Source: Gemmatimonadota bacterium (GTDB lineage Bacteria; Gemmatimonadota; Gemmatimonadetes; Longimicrobiales; Gaopeijiaceae). Taken from it: a stretch of 41,614 bases of DNA. The first letter of the stretch is position 1; each line of letters opens with the position of its first letter. The DNA lies in contig VXQO01000070.1 of assembly GCA_009838975.1 (NCBI GenBank), forward strand, positions 1 through 41,614, written 5' to 3'. Positions 1-8,511 of the stretch are shown here, in pieces. The notes beneath the pieces were generated by a model. It had not been told where the DNA came from. It was given only the letters and a program-made list of their open reading frames with translations, and did no database searches. The translations under genes and the position numbers were made by a program.

Positions 1-59
1 TGGTTCAGAGCGCCTGCCTTACAAGCAGGAGGTCGGCGGTTCGAATCCGTCAGCGCCCA
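1..59 (+). tRNA. tRNA-Val (anticodon UAC), 5' end cut by window
   Basis: The window opens inside a tRNA. The anticodon arm is CCTGC-CTTACAA-GCAGG, so the loop puts TAC at positions 34-36, which reads valine GUA (and probably other GUN) codons. It is followed by a five-base variable loop, a T arm GGCGG-TTCGAAT-CCGTC, the 3' acceptor strand AGCGCCC and discriminator A at 59. CCA is not encoded. About 16 bases (5' acceptor strand and start of the D arm) lie upstream of the window. Confidence 0.95.
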
Positions 60-135
60 TTCGAGTCGACGATGGTAACCTTCTACCGTCTCCGGGGTTC
101 CATCGCAGAGAATCCCCTCATTCAGGCAAGGCTCC

Positions 136-1608
136 ATGTCAAGAGCGAATCCAGCTTCGGCGTCCTTTGTGATCGCCACAATGCTCCTGCTCTCCTGCGG
201 CGGTGAGGAAGAGTCCACCGTCGCTCCGCCTCCGCCGCCCCCACCACCGCCTCCTCAGGAGCCCAACCAGCTTCCGACGGCGTCCTTCACGGTGGACGTC
301 GATCGTGGCCAGGCTCCCCTGGAGGTGAGCTTCGACGGGTCGGCTTCCTCTGACCCCGACGGCAACCTCGTCTCCTACGAATGGACGTTCGGGGACGGCG
401 GGACGGCGTCCGGCGTGCGCGTCACCCACACCTACAACGGGGCCGGAGTGTTCGAGGTCGAGCTCACGGTCAGGGACGACCGGGACGGCGAGGCTTCTGA
501 CGAGGGCAGGGTGACGGTGGCGAGTCCGGCGGCCAGCGGCCCCAACATCATTCAGGGGACGGTCTGGTTCGACCGCAACATGGACGAAGTCATGGACGGG
601 GACGAGCGCGCTCTCGAGGGCTTCACGGTCTTCCTCGACCTGGACGGCAACGGCACATACGACAACGGCGAGCCGCTCACCTTCACGGCCGCGGACGGCA
701 CCTACCAATTCGCCGGTCTGGATGCCGGACAAAGCTATACGGTCTCCCAGATCCTGGAGTTCGGGTGGACGAGCACCTACGCCGGGCCTTCAGCGACGCT
801 GTCCGGAACCATGCCTCCCGGCGTGGCCGCGATCGTCAACGGAGAAAACGCGGACATCGGGGACTTCCCCTTCCAGGTCGCACTGCGCACCAGCGAGACG
901 CAGTTCCAGTTCTGCGGGGGAACCTTCGTCAACAGCCGCTACGTGCTCACAGCTGCCCACTGCGTCTTCGGAGCTCCCGCCGGCGAGATCGAGGTCTACG
1001 CCGGAAGCGCCGATCTGAACACGGGTGGCGAGCAGATCAAGGTCCAGGCGGTACGGTCGCATCCGGAGTTCGGTCAGACGATCGACTACGATGTCGCCCT
1101 TTTGCGCCTCGAAGGCTCGCATCTCCGCCACCGCGTTTACCTGCAATCTCCCGGCCAGCCCGAGTACTCGAATCCGGGTGACACGGCCACGGCGATCGGC
1201 TGGGGACAGATAGGGGAAGGGACGGATGGCTTGGATACCGACATACTGCAGCGGACCACGATGCCCCTCATCACCAATGATGAATGCGACAAGGTCGCGG
1301 GGTTTCTCTTCTCCAGCATCACCGACCGCGTGATCTGCGCCGGGGCGGAGCGGTTGGGGCGTGGCGTCTGCTTCGGTGACAGCGGCGGCCCGCTGATGGT
1401 CCCCTACGAGGAATCGTGGATCCAGGTGGGCATCACCAGCTTCGCGGTAAACCGGGACCAGTGTGGCAACATTCCGGCGGCCTTCGCACGTGTCTCTGCA
1501 CTCTACGACTTCATCGTTGCGGTCGCCCGCATCGAGGACTCACTGACCTACGAGGTCGATTGGAGCGAAGGGACGACGGCCCGGGTGGACTTCGGCAACT
1601 TCCACTAA
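136..1608 (+). CDS. Modular lipoprotein: PKD, SdrD-like and trypsin-family serine protease
   Basis: A 490-residue exported protein. The N-terminus has a hydrophobic stretch ending in a lipobox-like LLSC (Cys about 21), then a run of ten prolines as a spacer. A PKD domain (about 47-130, with YEWTFGDG) is followed by an SdrD/Cna B-like domain (about 138-215) and an S1 protease domain from about 232 (IVNGENAD) to near the end. The catalytic triad is complete: His275 in TAAHC, Asp319 in DYDVALL and Ser416 in GDSGGPL. The domain appears to start with its own IVNG, as in trypsinogen, so the upstream 230 residues may act as a propeptide or surface stalk that is cut off on activation (inference). It lies alone, 76 bases after the tRNA, and faces the next gene tail to tail. 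Confidence 0.9.
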   Translation: MSRANPASASFVIATMLLLSCGGEEESTVAPPPPPPPPPPQEPNQLPTASFTVDVDRGQAPLEVSFDGSASSDPDGNLVSYEWTFGDGGTASGVRVTHTYNGAGVFEVELTVRDDRDGEASDEGRVTVASPAASGPNIIQGTVWFDRNMDEVMDGDERALEGFTVFLDLDGNGTYDNGEPLTFTAADGTYQFAGLDAGQSYTVSQILEFGWTSTYAGPSATLSGTMPPGVAAIVNGENADIGDFPFQVALRTSETQFQFCGGTFVNSRYVLTAAHCVFGAPAGEIEVYAGSADLNTGGEQIKVQAVRSHPEFGQTIDYDVALLRLEGSHLRHRVYLQSPGQPEYSNPGDTATAIGWGQIGEGTDGLDTDILQRTTMPLITNDECDKVAGFLFSSITDRVICAGAERLGRGVCFGDSGGPLMVPYEESWIQVGITSFAVNRDQCGNIPAAFARVSALYDFIVAVARIEDSLTYEVDWSEGTTARVDFGNFH

Positions 1609-1684
1609 CAGGCCGAGGACATTCCTCGCGTCGCACGATGGGCGCCGAGGCCTGGCAAGCGCTGTCAAAATGTAAAAATAACAC

Positions 1685-1709
1685 GACAACATGTAATGTT
1701 GTCATTACA
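1685..1709. terminator. Two overlapping hairpins in an AT-rich convergent gap
   Basis: The 109-base gap between two convergent genes contains an AT-rich island. GACAACAT-GTA-ATGTTGTC (1685-1703) is a perfect 8-bp stem. TGTAATG-TTGT-CATTACA (1692-1709) is a perfect 7-bp stem that shares bases with the first, so only one can form at a time. Position between two gene ends suggests a bidirectional terminator, but there is no GC-rich stem or T tract. A related sequence occurs at 12851-12893. Confidence 0.35.
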
Positions 1710-1717
1710 ATTCCCGA

Positions 1718-2728
1718 TCACGACAGGTAGGCGCGCAGCTTCCTGACCTGCTCGTTCTCGCCGAGGACGATCACGTCATCTCCCACGCCGAGTTCGGTGG
1801 CCGCGTCGGGGTTGAAGTCGACCTCGTCGTGCCCGTGGCCGTCCTTGCGGATGGCGATGACCACGAGGCCCGTAACGTCGGGAATGCGTGCCTCGTCGAG
1901 CGTCTTCCCGGCAAGGGCGCATTGCGGGCCGACCGTCGCATGGTCGATTCGGCGCGACACGTCGTGCGAGGGCGCGGTGACGTTCAGGAGCGCGGCCACG
2001 GACGGGCGCACCAGCACCGAGGCCACCCAGATCGCTCCGGTCACGTTCGGGCTCACCACGTGGGTTGCTCCGGCCCTGTACATCTTGTCGATCGCGGGCT
2101 TCCCCTCGGCGCGCGCGATCACGGTGAGATCGGGGTTGAGGTGGTGGGCGGTGAGACACACGTAGAGGTTGTCCGCGTCATCGGAGAGACACGTGACCAG
2201 CCCCTTGGCGCGCTCCACGCCGGCCTCTACCAGGGCCCTGTCCTTCGTTGCGTCGTCGGCGAGGATCAACACTTGTGGGGTAGCCTTCTGCAGCGATTCC
2301 GCAGCGTCCTCGTCCCGCTCGATCAGGACGAATTCCTGCCCGGCGTGGTCCAGCTCGCGGACGATCTGGAGTCCCATTCTTCCCGCGCCACACACAATGA
2401 CATGGTCCCTGATGCGCTTGAGCCGTTTCATGGTCTTGCGTTTCTCGTTGTTGCCGAGGTCCATCCTGACCATCGCCGCGGTGACGAGGGCGAACCACAT
2501 GCCCAGACCGATCAGGCCGCCCCCCAGCACGAAGGTCGTCCAGGTGCGCCCCGCGCTGGTCAACGGGTGCACTTCGTGAAAGCCTACGGCAGTGGTCGTG
2601 ATCACTGTCATGTAGAGGGCGTCGTCCCAGCTCCAGCCCTCGATCCACCGGTATCCGGCGGCGCCCACCGCGTTCAGCACGACGATGAACACCAGGACGA
2701 TGATGACCTGAGATCGTCGAAAGATCAC
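1718..2728 (-). CDS. Two-helix potassium channel with RCK (TrkA-N/TrkA-C) domain
   Basis: A 336-residue inner-membrane ion channel. Two membrane helices (about 7-27 and 62-87) flank a pore loop. The selectivity filter region reads TTTAVGFHEV (filter at about 46-52), so VGF-H replaces the usual VGYGD. A cytoplasmic TrkA-N/RCK domain follows, with the nucleotide-binding GAGRMG (114-119), and then a TrkA-C domain in the last 80 residues. Family members gate K+ in response to ligands bound by the RCK ring. It starts with GTG, 13 bases after the stop of the serine hydrolase gene, so the two are probably cotranscribed. No clear Shine-Dalgarno site is seen, which fits translation coupled to the upstream gene. 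The changed filter leaves K+ selectivity uncertain. Confidence 0.88.
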   Translation of the reverse strand: MIFRRSQVIIVLVFIVVLNAVGAAGYRWIEGWSWDDALYMTVITTTAVGFHEVHPLTSAGRTWTTFVLGGGLIGLGMWFALVTAAMVRMDLGNNEKRKTMKRLKRIRDHVIVCGAGRMGLQIVRELDHAGQEFVLIERDEDAAESLQKATPQVLILADDATKDRALVEAGVERAKGLVTCLSDDADNLYVCLTAHHLNPDLTVIARAEGKPAIDKMYRAGATHVVSPNVTGAIWVASVLVRPSVAALLNVTAPSHDVSRRIDHATVGPQCALAGKTLDEARIPDVTGLVVIAIRKDGHGHDEVDFNPDAATELGVGDDVIVLGENEQVRKLRAYLS

Positions 2729-2741
2729 CGCCGCGCCACGT

Positions 2742-4172
2742 CTACTGCTGCCGCTCGAAGATCAGGTCGCGCACCCGGCCCCCGGTCACCGTGAAGCCGC
2801 TGATCCGCCCACCGCCATCGCGCACGAAACGCACCTCGGGCAGGAACCACTGATCGCCCGCGAACTCGTCGGTGCCGGTCGGCGACAGCACGCTCGGATC
2901 GTTTCGCCAGTGGCCGGCCACGAGGCGCCCGTCCGCGTCCACTTCGAGGTCGTAGGTGCTGTCCAGCTCGGGACTCCGGTAGCTGCCCGCGTACTCCTGC
3001 AGCTGCTCGGGGCTCAGCACGGGCCCTTCCGCTTCGGCCTCGGCTTCGGGCGTATCCGGCTCGGGCCCCATGAGGTCGCCGATGAAGACCTCGGCCACCC
3101 TGCGCGCACGCCCCGCGGGATCGCAGTCCGAGACGTTGCAGAACACCGCGATCGAGAGGTTCTGCTCGGGGAAGCTCGTGAAGTTGGTACGGTAGCCGAC
3201 CCATGAGCCTCCGTGGCCGAAGGTCGGCAGCCCGCGATAGTCCCCGACCGAGAGTCCGTGCGCGTAGTCGAGCGTGTCGCCACCCGTCAGCACACCCCGC
3301 TGCACCATTGTGCGGAGCATCTCGTCGCCGCCGACCTGTCCCGTTTCGTAGTTGCGCATCCAACGTGCGAAGTCGTCGATCGACGTGTGCAGCGACGAGG
3401 AGGCCAGCGCCGTGAGCTGGTTCGGCAACCGCTGAAAGCCCTCGCCATCGGCGATCGGCGTGTAGGACTCGGCGCGTCCCGGCACCACCTCCAGGTAGTC
3501 GTCCGAGAAGTGGGTGCTCGTCATCCCGAGCGGCCCGAAGATCCGCGACTCGGTGTATTCGCGGAATGTCATGTCCGACTGCACCTCGATCACCCGCGCC
3601 AGCAGGTTGTAGCCGGTGTTCGAATACGCGTACTCGGATCCCGGGTCGAAGTTGATCGCCTGCTGGTGATAGAGCATCCGCAGGATCTTCTCGAACGAAA
3701 TGACGTCGGTGAAGCCGATCCCGCCGAGTGCCATCGTGTGCGGCCAGTCCCGGATCCCGCTCGTGTGGTGGATCAGGTGCCTGGCCGTGATGGCCGCACC
3801 GAAGTCGGGCAGTTCCGGGACGTAGTCGCGCACATCCGCATCCAGGTCCAGTTTGCCTTCGGATTCGAGGAGGAGAGCGGCCATGGCGCCGAACTGCTTG
3901 GAGATCGACGCGATATCGAAAACCGTGCCCGGCCCGATGGGAATGGCGTGGTCCAGGTGCGCGGTGCCGTATCCCGCGCGATGCACCACCTCGCCATTCC
4001 ACAGGACCCCCACCGCCGCACCGGGACGGTCGCCCTCGAGGTCGGCAAAGATCGCGTCGACTTCCGGGTTGGTGGGTCCGTCGGACCCGCCCGTCGTCGG
4101 GGCGCACGCTGGAAGGAGGAGGGGGATGAGCGCGGCCATCGTGGCCCGCGCGATCGAGGTTCGCCGTGTCAT
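2742..4172 (-). CDS. Serine hydrolase, class C beta-lactamase / DD-peptidase family, lipoprotein
   Basis: A 476-residue protein of the beta-lactamase (PF00144-type) fold. The N-terminus has a signal peptide ending in LLPAC (Cys23), so it is probably a lipoprotein. The catalytic motifs are present: SxxK as S89-I-S-K92, Y183-S-N185, and a late HGG in GHGGSWVGYRT. The last 100 residues form an added beta-rich domain of the kind often attached to these enzymes. Family members include esterases, D-amino-acid peptidases and beta-lactamases, and sequence alone does not tell which applies. It precedes the K+ channel gene by 13 bases on the same strand. Confidence 0.9.
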   Translation of the reverse strand: MTRRTSIARATMAALIPLLLPACAPTTGGSDGPTNPEVDAIFADLEGDRPGAAVGVLWNGEVVHRAGYGTAHLDHAIPIGPGTVFDIASISKQFGAMAALLLESEGKLDLDADVRDYVPELPDFGAAITARHLIHHTSGIRDWPHTMALGGIGFTDVISFEKILRMLYHQQAINFDPGSEYAYSNTGYNLLARVIEVQSDMTFREYTESRIFGPLGMTSTHFSDDYLEVVPGRAESYTPIADGEGFQRLPNQLTALASSSLHTSIDDFARWMRNYETGQVGGDEMLRTMVQRGVLTGGDTLDYAHGLSVGDYRGLPTFGHGGSWVGYRTNFTSFPEQNLSIAVFCNVSDCDPAGRARRVAEVFIGDLMGPEPDTPEAEAEAEGPVLSPEQLQEYAGSYRSPELDSTYDLEVDADGRLVAGHWRNDPSVLSPTGTDEFAGDQWFLPEVRFVRDGGGRISGFTVTGGRVRDLIFERQQ

Positions 4173-4288
4173 CGCTTTGTTCCCTTTCCGTCAGGATCCG
4201 CTGGGGCAGGGCGGCCGGGCCGCCTGACTCGACGAAGTGAGGATGACGACGCGGAAGGGCGATTGCAAGCGACGGGGCGGGGCGGCCG

Positions 4289-5572
4289 CTAGTCCCCCTT
4301 CACAAGCCGGTAACGCACGATGTACTCGACATCGAGTTCGTCGCGCTCGACGCCCCACACCGCGTCGGACAGGATCGTCCGAAGGCGCAGTCGCGCAGGC
4401 GTGACCGCACGCGCCCGCGGATGGCCTTCGGCGTCCAGTACCCACCACTCGTATACCTCTTCTCCCCCTTCGGTCGTGGTGGGGTCGAAGCGGCGCAGCC
4501 AGATCGTCCCGTCCCTTCCCGCCATGATTGCGCCCACTGGTGGCACGTGGGAAGGGCGGTAGGTCGCCGCTCGGATGTCGCCCTCTGAATAGTTGCTTAG
4601 CCTTTCGGTAGTGGCGCGAACAACGGAGTCCACGCGTTCCGAGGCCAGAGGTGCAGGCGTGTACGGGAAACTCCGGGCAAACATCGTGTCACCTGCCAGG
4701 TCGATCCCCGTGACCCCAATCATCGCGGGGCCGCTGCCGGTCCAGGCGGCTCTGTCGACCACCAGGAGGCCGTGTTCCAGCGCGGCTCTGAGCGGAGCGT
4801 CGCGGAAAGCCTGAATCGAGAACATTCCTCCGCGCCCACCCTCGTCGAGCAGGGCCAGCAGGTCGAGGGGTTTGTAGGGTTCCAGCCAGATCGTCCCCAG
4901 GGCATTGCCTTCCGCGTCAACGCGCATAAGGGGGTTCTCGGTCAACTCACCGGTCGCGATCTGAAGCGAGCCCGCGCCGGGCCGTGCCGCGAACGTCCCA
5001 TCACGCAACGGGTAGCTCGGCCGCACCGCCCTCCCGTTGGGGCCGACGAGCGAAATGTCCGGGGACACTGATCCGAGGAACTCTCCCGCAAGGTCGAAGT
5101 AGCTTGCCCGGTTCAGACCGGAATCCATGACCCAGAGTGAATCCCCGAAGAACCCCATCCTGCCGGGCTGCGTGAATTCGCCCGGACCCTGCCCCGGCCG
5201 TCCCATGGTGCCCGCCGGAGTCCCATCCGCGGTCCAACGCCGGACAACGGCGTCGCGCGGGTGCAGCGAGTACACGAAGCCGTCGGGGCCCGGCACGACG
5301 GCACCGACCAGCCCGAAGAGATAGTCGGGATCGTCGAGTGACCCGATTCGGACCTCGGGGCCGTCAAGCGTCCAGGGGTGATCGGGAGAGAGCTCTGTTC
5401 CGGAGTCTGCGCCGCCCGCGCAACCCGTTGTGAGGAGGACCGCGAGGGCGACGCCCGGCGATAGCGGTGCCGCGCGGGAAAGCCTCCAGGACGCGTGAGA
5501 GAGCAATGCGGGGCTAGACGGCGAAGGGTGAATCGGGGAATTGTCCAGGTGGCGAAGTGACGTGGGAAGCAT
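4289..5572 (-). CDS. Six-bladed beta-propeller lipoprotein, function unknown
   Basis: A 427-residue exported protein. The signal peptide ends in LTTGC (Cys51 from the start used here). The long 40-residue stretch before the hydrophobic core suggests that translation begins further in, but I see no clear better start. The body has propeller-blade features such as GPDGFVYSLH and a GRPGQGPGEF motif, typical of NHL-like or six-bladed propeller lipoproteins in Bacteroidota and Gemmatimonadota. No catalytic motif is seen. It diverges from the TonB receptor gene across a 119-base gap, so the two may share regulation. Downstream, 116 bases separate it from the serine hydrolase gene. Confidence 0.75.
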   Translation of the reverse strand: MLPTSLRHLDNSPIHPSPSSPALLSHASWRLSRAAPLSPGVALAVLLTTGCAGGADSGTELSPDHPWTLDGPEVRIGSLDDPDYLFGLVGAVVPGPDGFVYSLHPRDAVVRRWTADGTPAGTMGRPGQGPGEFTQPGRMGFFGDSLWVMDSGLNRASYFDLAGEFLGSVSPDISLVGPNGRAVRPSYPLRDGTFAARPGAGSLQIATGELTENPLMRVDAEGNALGTIWLEPYKPLDLLALLDEGGRGGMFSIQAFRDAPLRAALEHGLLVVDRAAWTGSGPAMIGVTGIDLAGDTMFARSFPYTPAPLASERVDSVVRATTERLSNYSEGDIRAATYRPSHVPPVGAIMAGRDGTIWLRRFDPTTTEGGEEVYEWWVLDAEGHPRARAVTPARLRLRTILSDAVWGVERDELDVEYIVRYRLVKGD

Positions 5573-5691
5573 CTGGTTCGGCGGCCTTTCCCGGAGTTTG
5601 AGTCGACCCGGTGCACGCTATTGCGCCACCCAGGGCGTTGTGGTGATGATATCGCGACCCCGATAACTCGGAGCGAATTCCAAATGCCGAA

Positions 5692-8496
5692 TTGTGCAGC
5701 CGATGGCGGTTGCGGATTCAGGTCTCCAAGCGCCCGCCAAAGCCGCTCGTCCAGACCCGGACATCTGCTCGTATACACGGCACTGTGCTGGTGTTGCACC
5801 TGCTGCCAGCCTCCGCAGCGGGGCAGGGGGCGATCGAGGGTACCGTTCGCAATGCCGCGACGGGGGCCCCGCTGGCCGGCGCACAGGTCGCCATCATCGC
5901 CCTCAACCTCGGCGGGATTACCGACCCGGGCGGGCGCTTCGAGGTCACCGATGTCCCTGCCGGGACCCACACGGTGCAGGTCAGCCTGATCGGATACGCG
6001 ACCGAGACTCGCGAGGTCACCGTGGCCACCGGCCAGCGCACACGCCTCGACGCGGAGCTGAGCGAAACCGCGGTCGCGCTCGAGGGGCTGGTCGCGGTCG
6101 GGAGCCGGGCCAGTCCGCGCACCGTCACGCAGTCGGCGGTGCCGATCGACGCCATCGCCGCGCAGGACTTCATCGATCAGGGCGACACCGACCTGAACGA
6201 CCTGCTCCGCACGGTGATTCCGTCGTTCAACGTCAACCCGCAGGCCGTGGGGGACGCGGCCCGGATCATCCGGCCCGCCAGTCTACGCGGACTGGCTCCC
6301 GACCACACGCTCGTGCTCGTCAACGGCAAGCGGCGCCACCGCGCGGCGGTGATCACATGGATCGGCGGCGGGTTCGCCGACGGCGCCCAGGGGCCCGACA
6401 TCTCGTCGATCCCCGCGATTGCCGTGCGCCAGGCGGAGGTGCTTCGTGACGGGGCGTCGGCGCAGTACGGTTCCGACGCGATCGCCGGGGTGATGAACTT
6501 CACGCTCAAGGACGCGTCTTCCGGCGGGAGCATCGAGTTCCGCACGGGCACGTTCATGGAGGGCGACGGCGAGTCGTACACGCTGGCCGGCAACGTCGGG
6601 CTCCCGCTCGGCGACAACGGCTTCGCCAACCTCAGTGCCGAGTTCGGCGCGTCGAACCCGACCAGCCGCAGCGTGCAGCGCGACGACGCGGCGGCGCTGA
6701 TCGCGGCGGGGAACACGCACGTGCGCGACCCAGCCCAGATCTGGGGGGCGTTCGACGTCGACAACGACCTCAAGTTGTGGGGCAACTTCGGACACTTCGT
6801 CCGCGACGGCCTGCAGCTCTACGGGCACGCCAACTACTCGGCCGAGACCATCACCGGCGGCTTCTTCTTCCGCAACCCGAACACGCGGGCGGGAGTGTAC
6901 AGCCTGGACGGCGGCAAGACGCTACTGGTGGGCGACGTGCTCGACGCCCGCGACGGTGTGCTCGACGGCTCGGCCGGGTGTCCGGTGGTGAACATCACCA
7001 ACTGGGTCCCGGACCCGGTCGCGCTGGCCCGCGTGTTCGAGGACCCCAACTGCTTCACCTTCCAGGAACTCTTCCCCGGGGGGTTCACGCCGCAGTTCGG
7101 GGGCGACGCAATGGACGCATCGGTCGTGGCGGGGATCAAGGGACAGACCCGGGGCGGGCTGCTGTGGGATGCGAGCGTCAGCGCGGGCCGCAACGCGATC
7201 GACTTCTTCATCGACAACACGGTGAACGCGTCGCTGGGTCCGGAGTCCCCTTCGTCCTTCGACCCCGGCATCTACCAGCAGTCGGAGCTGAATCTCAACG
7301 TCGACCTGAACTACGCGGTGAACGATGTGGTCAACGTCGCCGGGGGCGCGGAGTTCCGCGACGAGCACTTCAGGATCGGACTCGGAGAGGACGCGTCGTG
7401 GGTGATCGGCCCCTTCGCCGCTCAGGGCTTCAGCTCCGGGTCGAACGGGTTCCCCGGCTTCAGCGACATCGCGGCGGGGGATTGGCACCGGGTGAACTTC
7501 GCCGTGTACGGGGACCTGGAAATGCGGAGTCGGGACGACCGCTGGACTCTCGGTGCCGCGCTCCGCACCGAGCGCTTCGCGGACTTCGGCACCACGGCTA
7601 ACGGGAAGCTGGCCGGGCGGCTCGCTCTGGGTGAAGCGCTGGCGGTCCGTGGCAGCTTCAGCACCGGGTTCAGGGCGCCGACGCCGGGGCAGCAGAACGC
7701 GTTCAACGTGACCACCGGGTTCAACCGGACGCTGCGGGAGCTGGTCAACAACGGCACGATTCCCTCGACGTCCAGAGTGGCGGAGGTCGTGGGGGGCAAG
7801 CCGCTCGACGCCGAGAAGTCGGTCAACGCCAGTCTCGGCTTCGTGGTTGACGCGGGGGCGTTCAGCGTGTCGGCGGACTACTTCCGGATCGCGCTCTCGA
7901 ACCGGATCGCGCTGAGCCAGGTGTTCTCGCTCGAGCCGGCGGACGCCGAGCGCCTCATCGCGGAAGGGATCACCAGCGCGCGGAACCTGGCCAACTTCCG
8001 CTTCTTCACCAACGAGTTCGACACGCGCACGCAGGGGTTGGACGTGGTGGCGTCGTTCGTGCCCGGCGGCACAGGCGGCACGGAGTTCAGCCTCGCCTTC
8101 AACCACACGAACACGAGGGTGACCCGTTACAGCCCGCAGGTGCTCGACGAGGTGCGCATCCGGCAGCTCGAGGATGCGCTGCCCGGCACGCGCTGGATGG
8201 CATCGGCGCGGAGGACCCTGGCTGGCGTCTCGGCGCTCGCGCGGCTGAGCTACTACGCCGGCTGGTTCGACGCACGCGACGACCGTGCCTACCCCGGCGA
8301 GTACCTCGTCGACCTGGAAGCGTCCTACCCGGTGACCGAGGCGGCGAGCGTCACCATCGGCGCGCAAAACGCGCTCAACCGATACCCTCAGGAGAACCCC
8401 GACGCGGCCACGGTGGCGGGCAACCGCTACAGCTCACAGACGCCCTTCGGCGCGAGCGGCGGGTTCGTGTATGTGAAGGCCGGGTACCGCTGGTAG
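5692..8496 (+). CDS. TonB-dependent outer-membrane receptor
   Basis: An outer-membrane gated channel. After the signal region comes a carboxypeptidase-regulatory-like domain (starting GAIEGTVRNAATGAPLAG), then a plug domain (with LVLVNGKRRHR and VLRDGASAQYGSDAIAGV) and a 22-strand type barrel ending in YVKAGYRW, whose terminal aromatic fits the barrel-assembly signal. At up to 934 residues it is of usual size. The substrate cannot be told; siderophore, peptide and glycan receptors share these features. The start is doubtful: 5692 is a TTG without a clear ribosome site, TTG 5710 is possible, and the hydrophobic core (LVLHLLPASAAG) begins only near 5785. It diverges from the propeller lipoprotein gene. 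Confidence 0.92.
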   Translation: MCSRWRLRIQVSKRPPKPLVQTRTSARIHGTVLVLHLLPASAAGQGAIEGTVRNAATGAPLAGAQVAIIALNLGGITDPGGRFEVTDVPAGTHTVQVSLIGYATETREVTVATGQRTRLDAELSETAVALEGLVAVGSRASPRTVTQSAVPIDAIAAQDFIDQGDTDLNDLLRTVIPSFNVNPQAVGDAARIIRPASLRGLAPDHTLVLVNGKRRHRAAVITWIGGGFADGAQGPDISSIPAIAVRQAEVLRDGASAQYGSDAIAGVMNFTLKDASSGGSIEFRTGTFMEGDGESYTLAGNVGLPLGDNGFANLSAEFGASNPTSRSVQRDDAAALIAAGNTHVRDPAQIWGAFDVDNDLKLWGNFGHFVRDGLQLYGHANYSAETITGGFFFRNPNTRAGVYSLDGGKTLLVGDVLDARDGVLDGSAGCPVVNITNWVPDPVALARVFEDPNCFTFQELFPGGFTPQFGGDAMDASVVAGIKGQTRGGLLWDASVSAGRNAIDFFIDNTVNASLGPESPSSFDPGIYQQSELNLNVDLNYAVNDVVNVAGGAEFRDEHFRIGLGEDASWVIGPFAAQGFSSGSNGFPGFSDIAAGDWHRVNFAVYGDLEMRSRDDRWTLGAALRTERFADFGTTANGKLAGRLALGEALAVRGSFSTGFRAPTPGQQNAFNVTTGFNRTLRELVNNGTIPSTSRVAEVVGGKPLDAEKSVNASLGFVVDAGAFSVSADYFRIALSNRIALSQVFSLEPADAERLIAEGITSARNLANFRFFTNEFDTRTQGLDVVASFVPGGTGGTEFSLAFNHTNTRVTRYSPQVLDEVRIRQLEDALPGTRWMASARRTLAGVSALARLSYYAGWFDARDDRAYPGEYLVDLEASYPVTEAASVTIGAQNALNRYPQENPDAATVAGNRYSSQTPFGASGGFVYVKAGYRW

Positions 8497-8511
8497 GACC
8501 GGGTATCGGCG

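Noticed and set aside
5113-5970. A minus-strand frame containing GDLNPQPPS, a string sometimes seen in spurious proteins read from tRNA genes
   Set aside because: The DNA near 5700-5740 does not fold into a tRNA: T arm and acceptor pairing are missing. The frame overlaps two well-supported genes.
6922-8367. A 481-codon minus-strand frame opposite the TonB receptor gene
   Set aside because: Composition and lack of motifs mark it as an antisense echo; the receptor continues through the region without a break.
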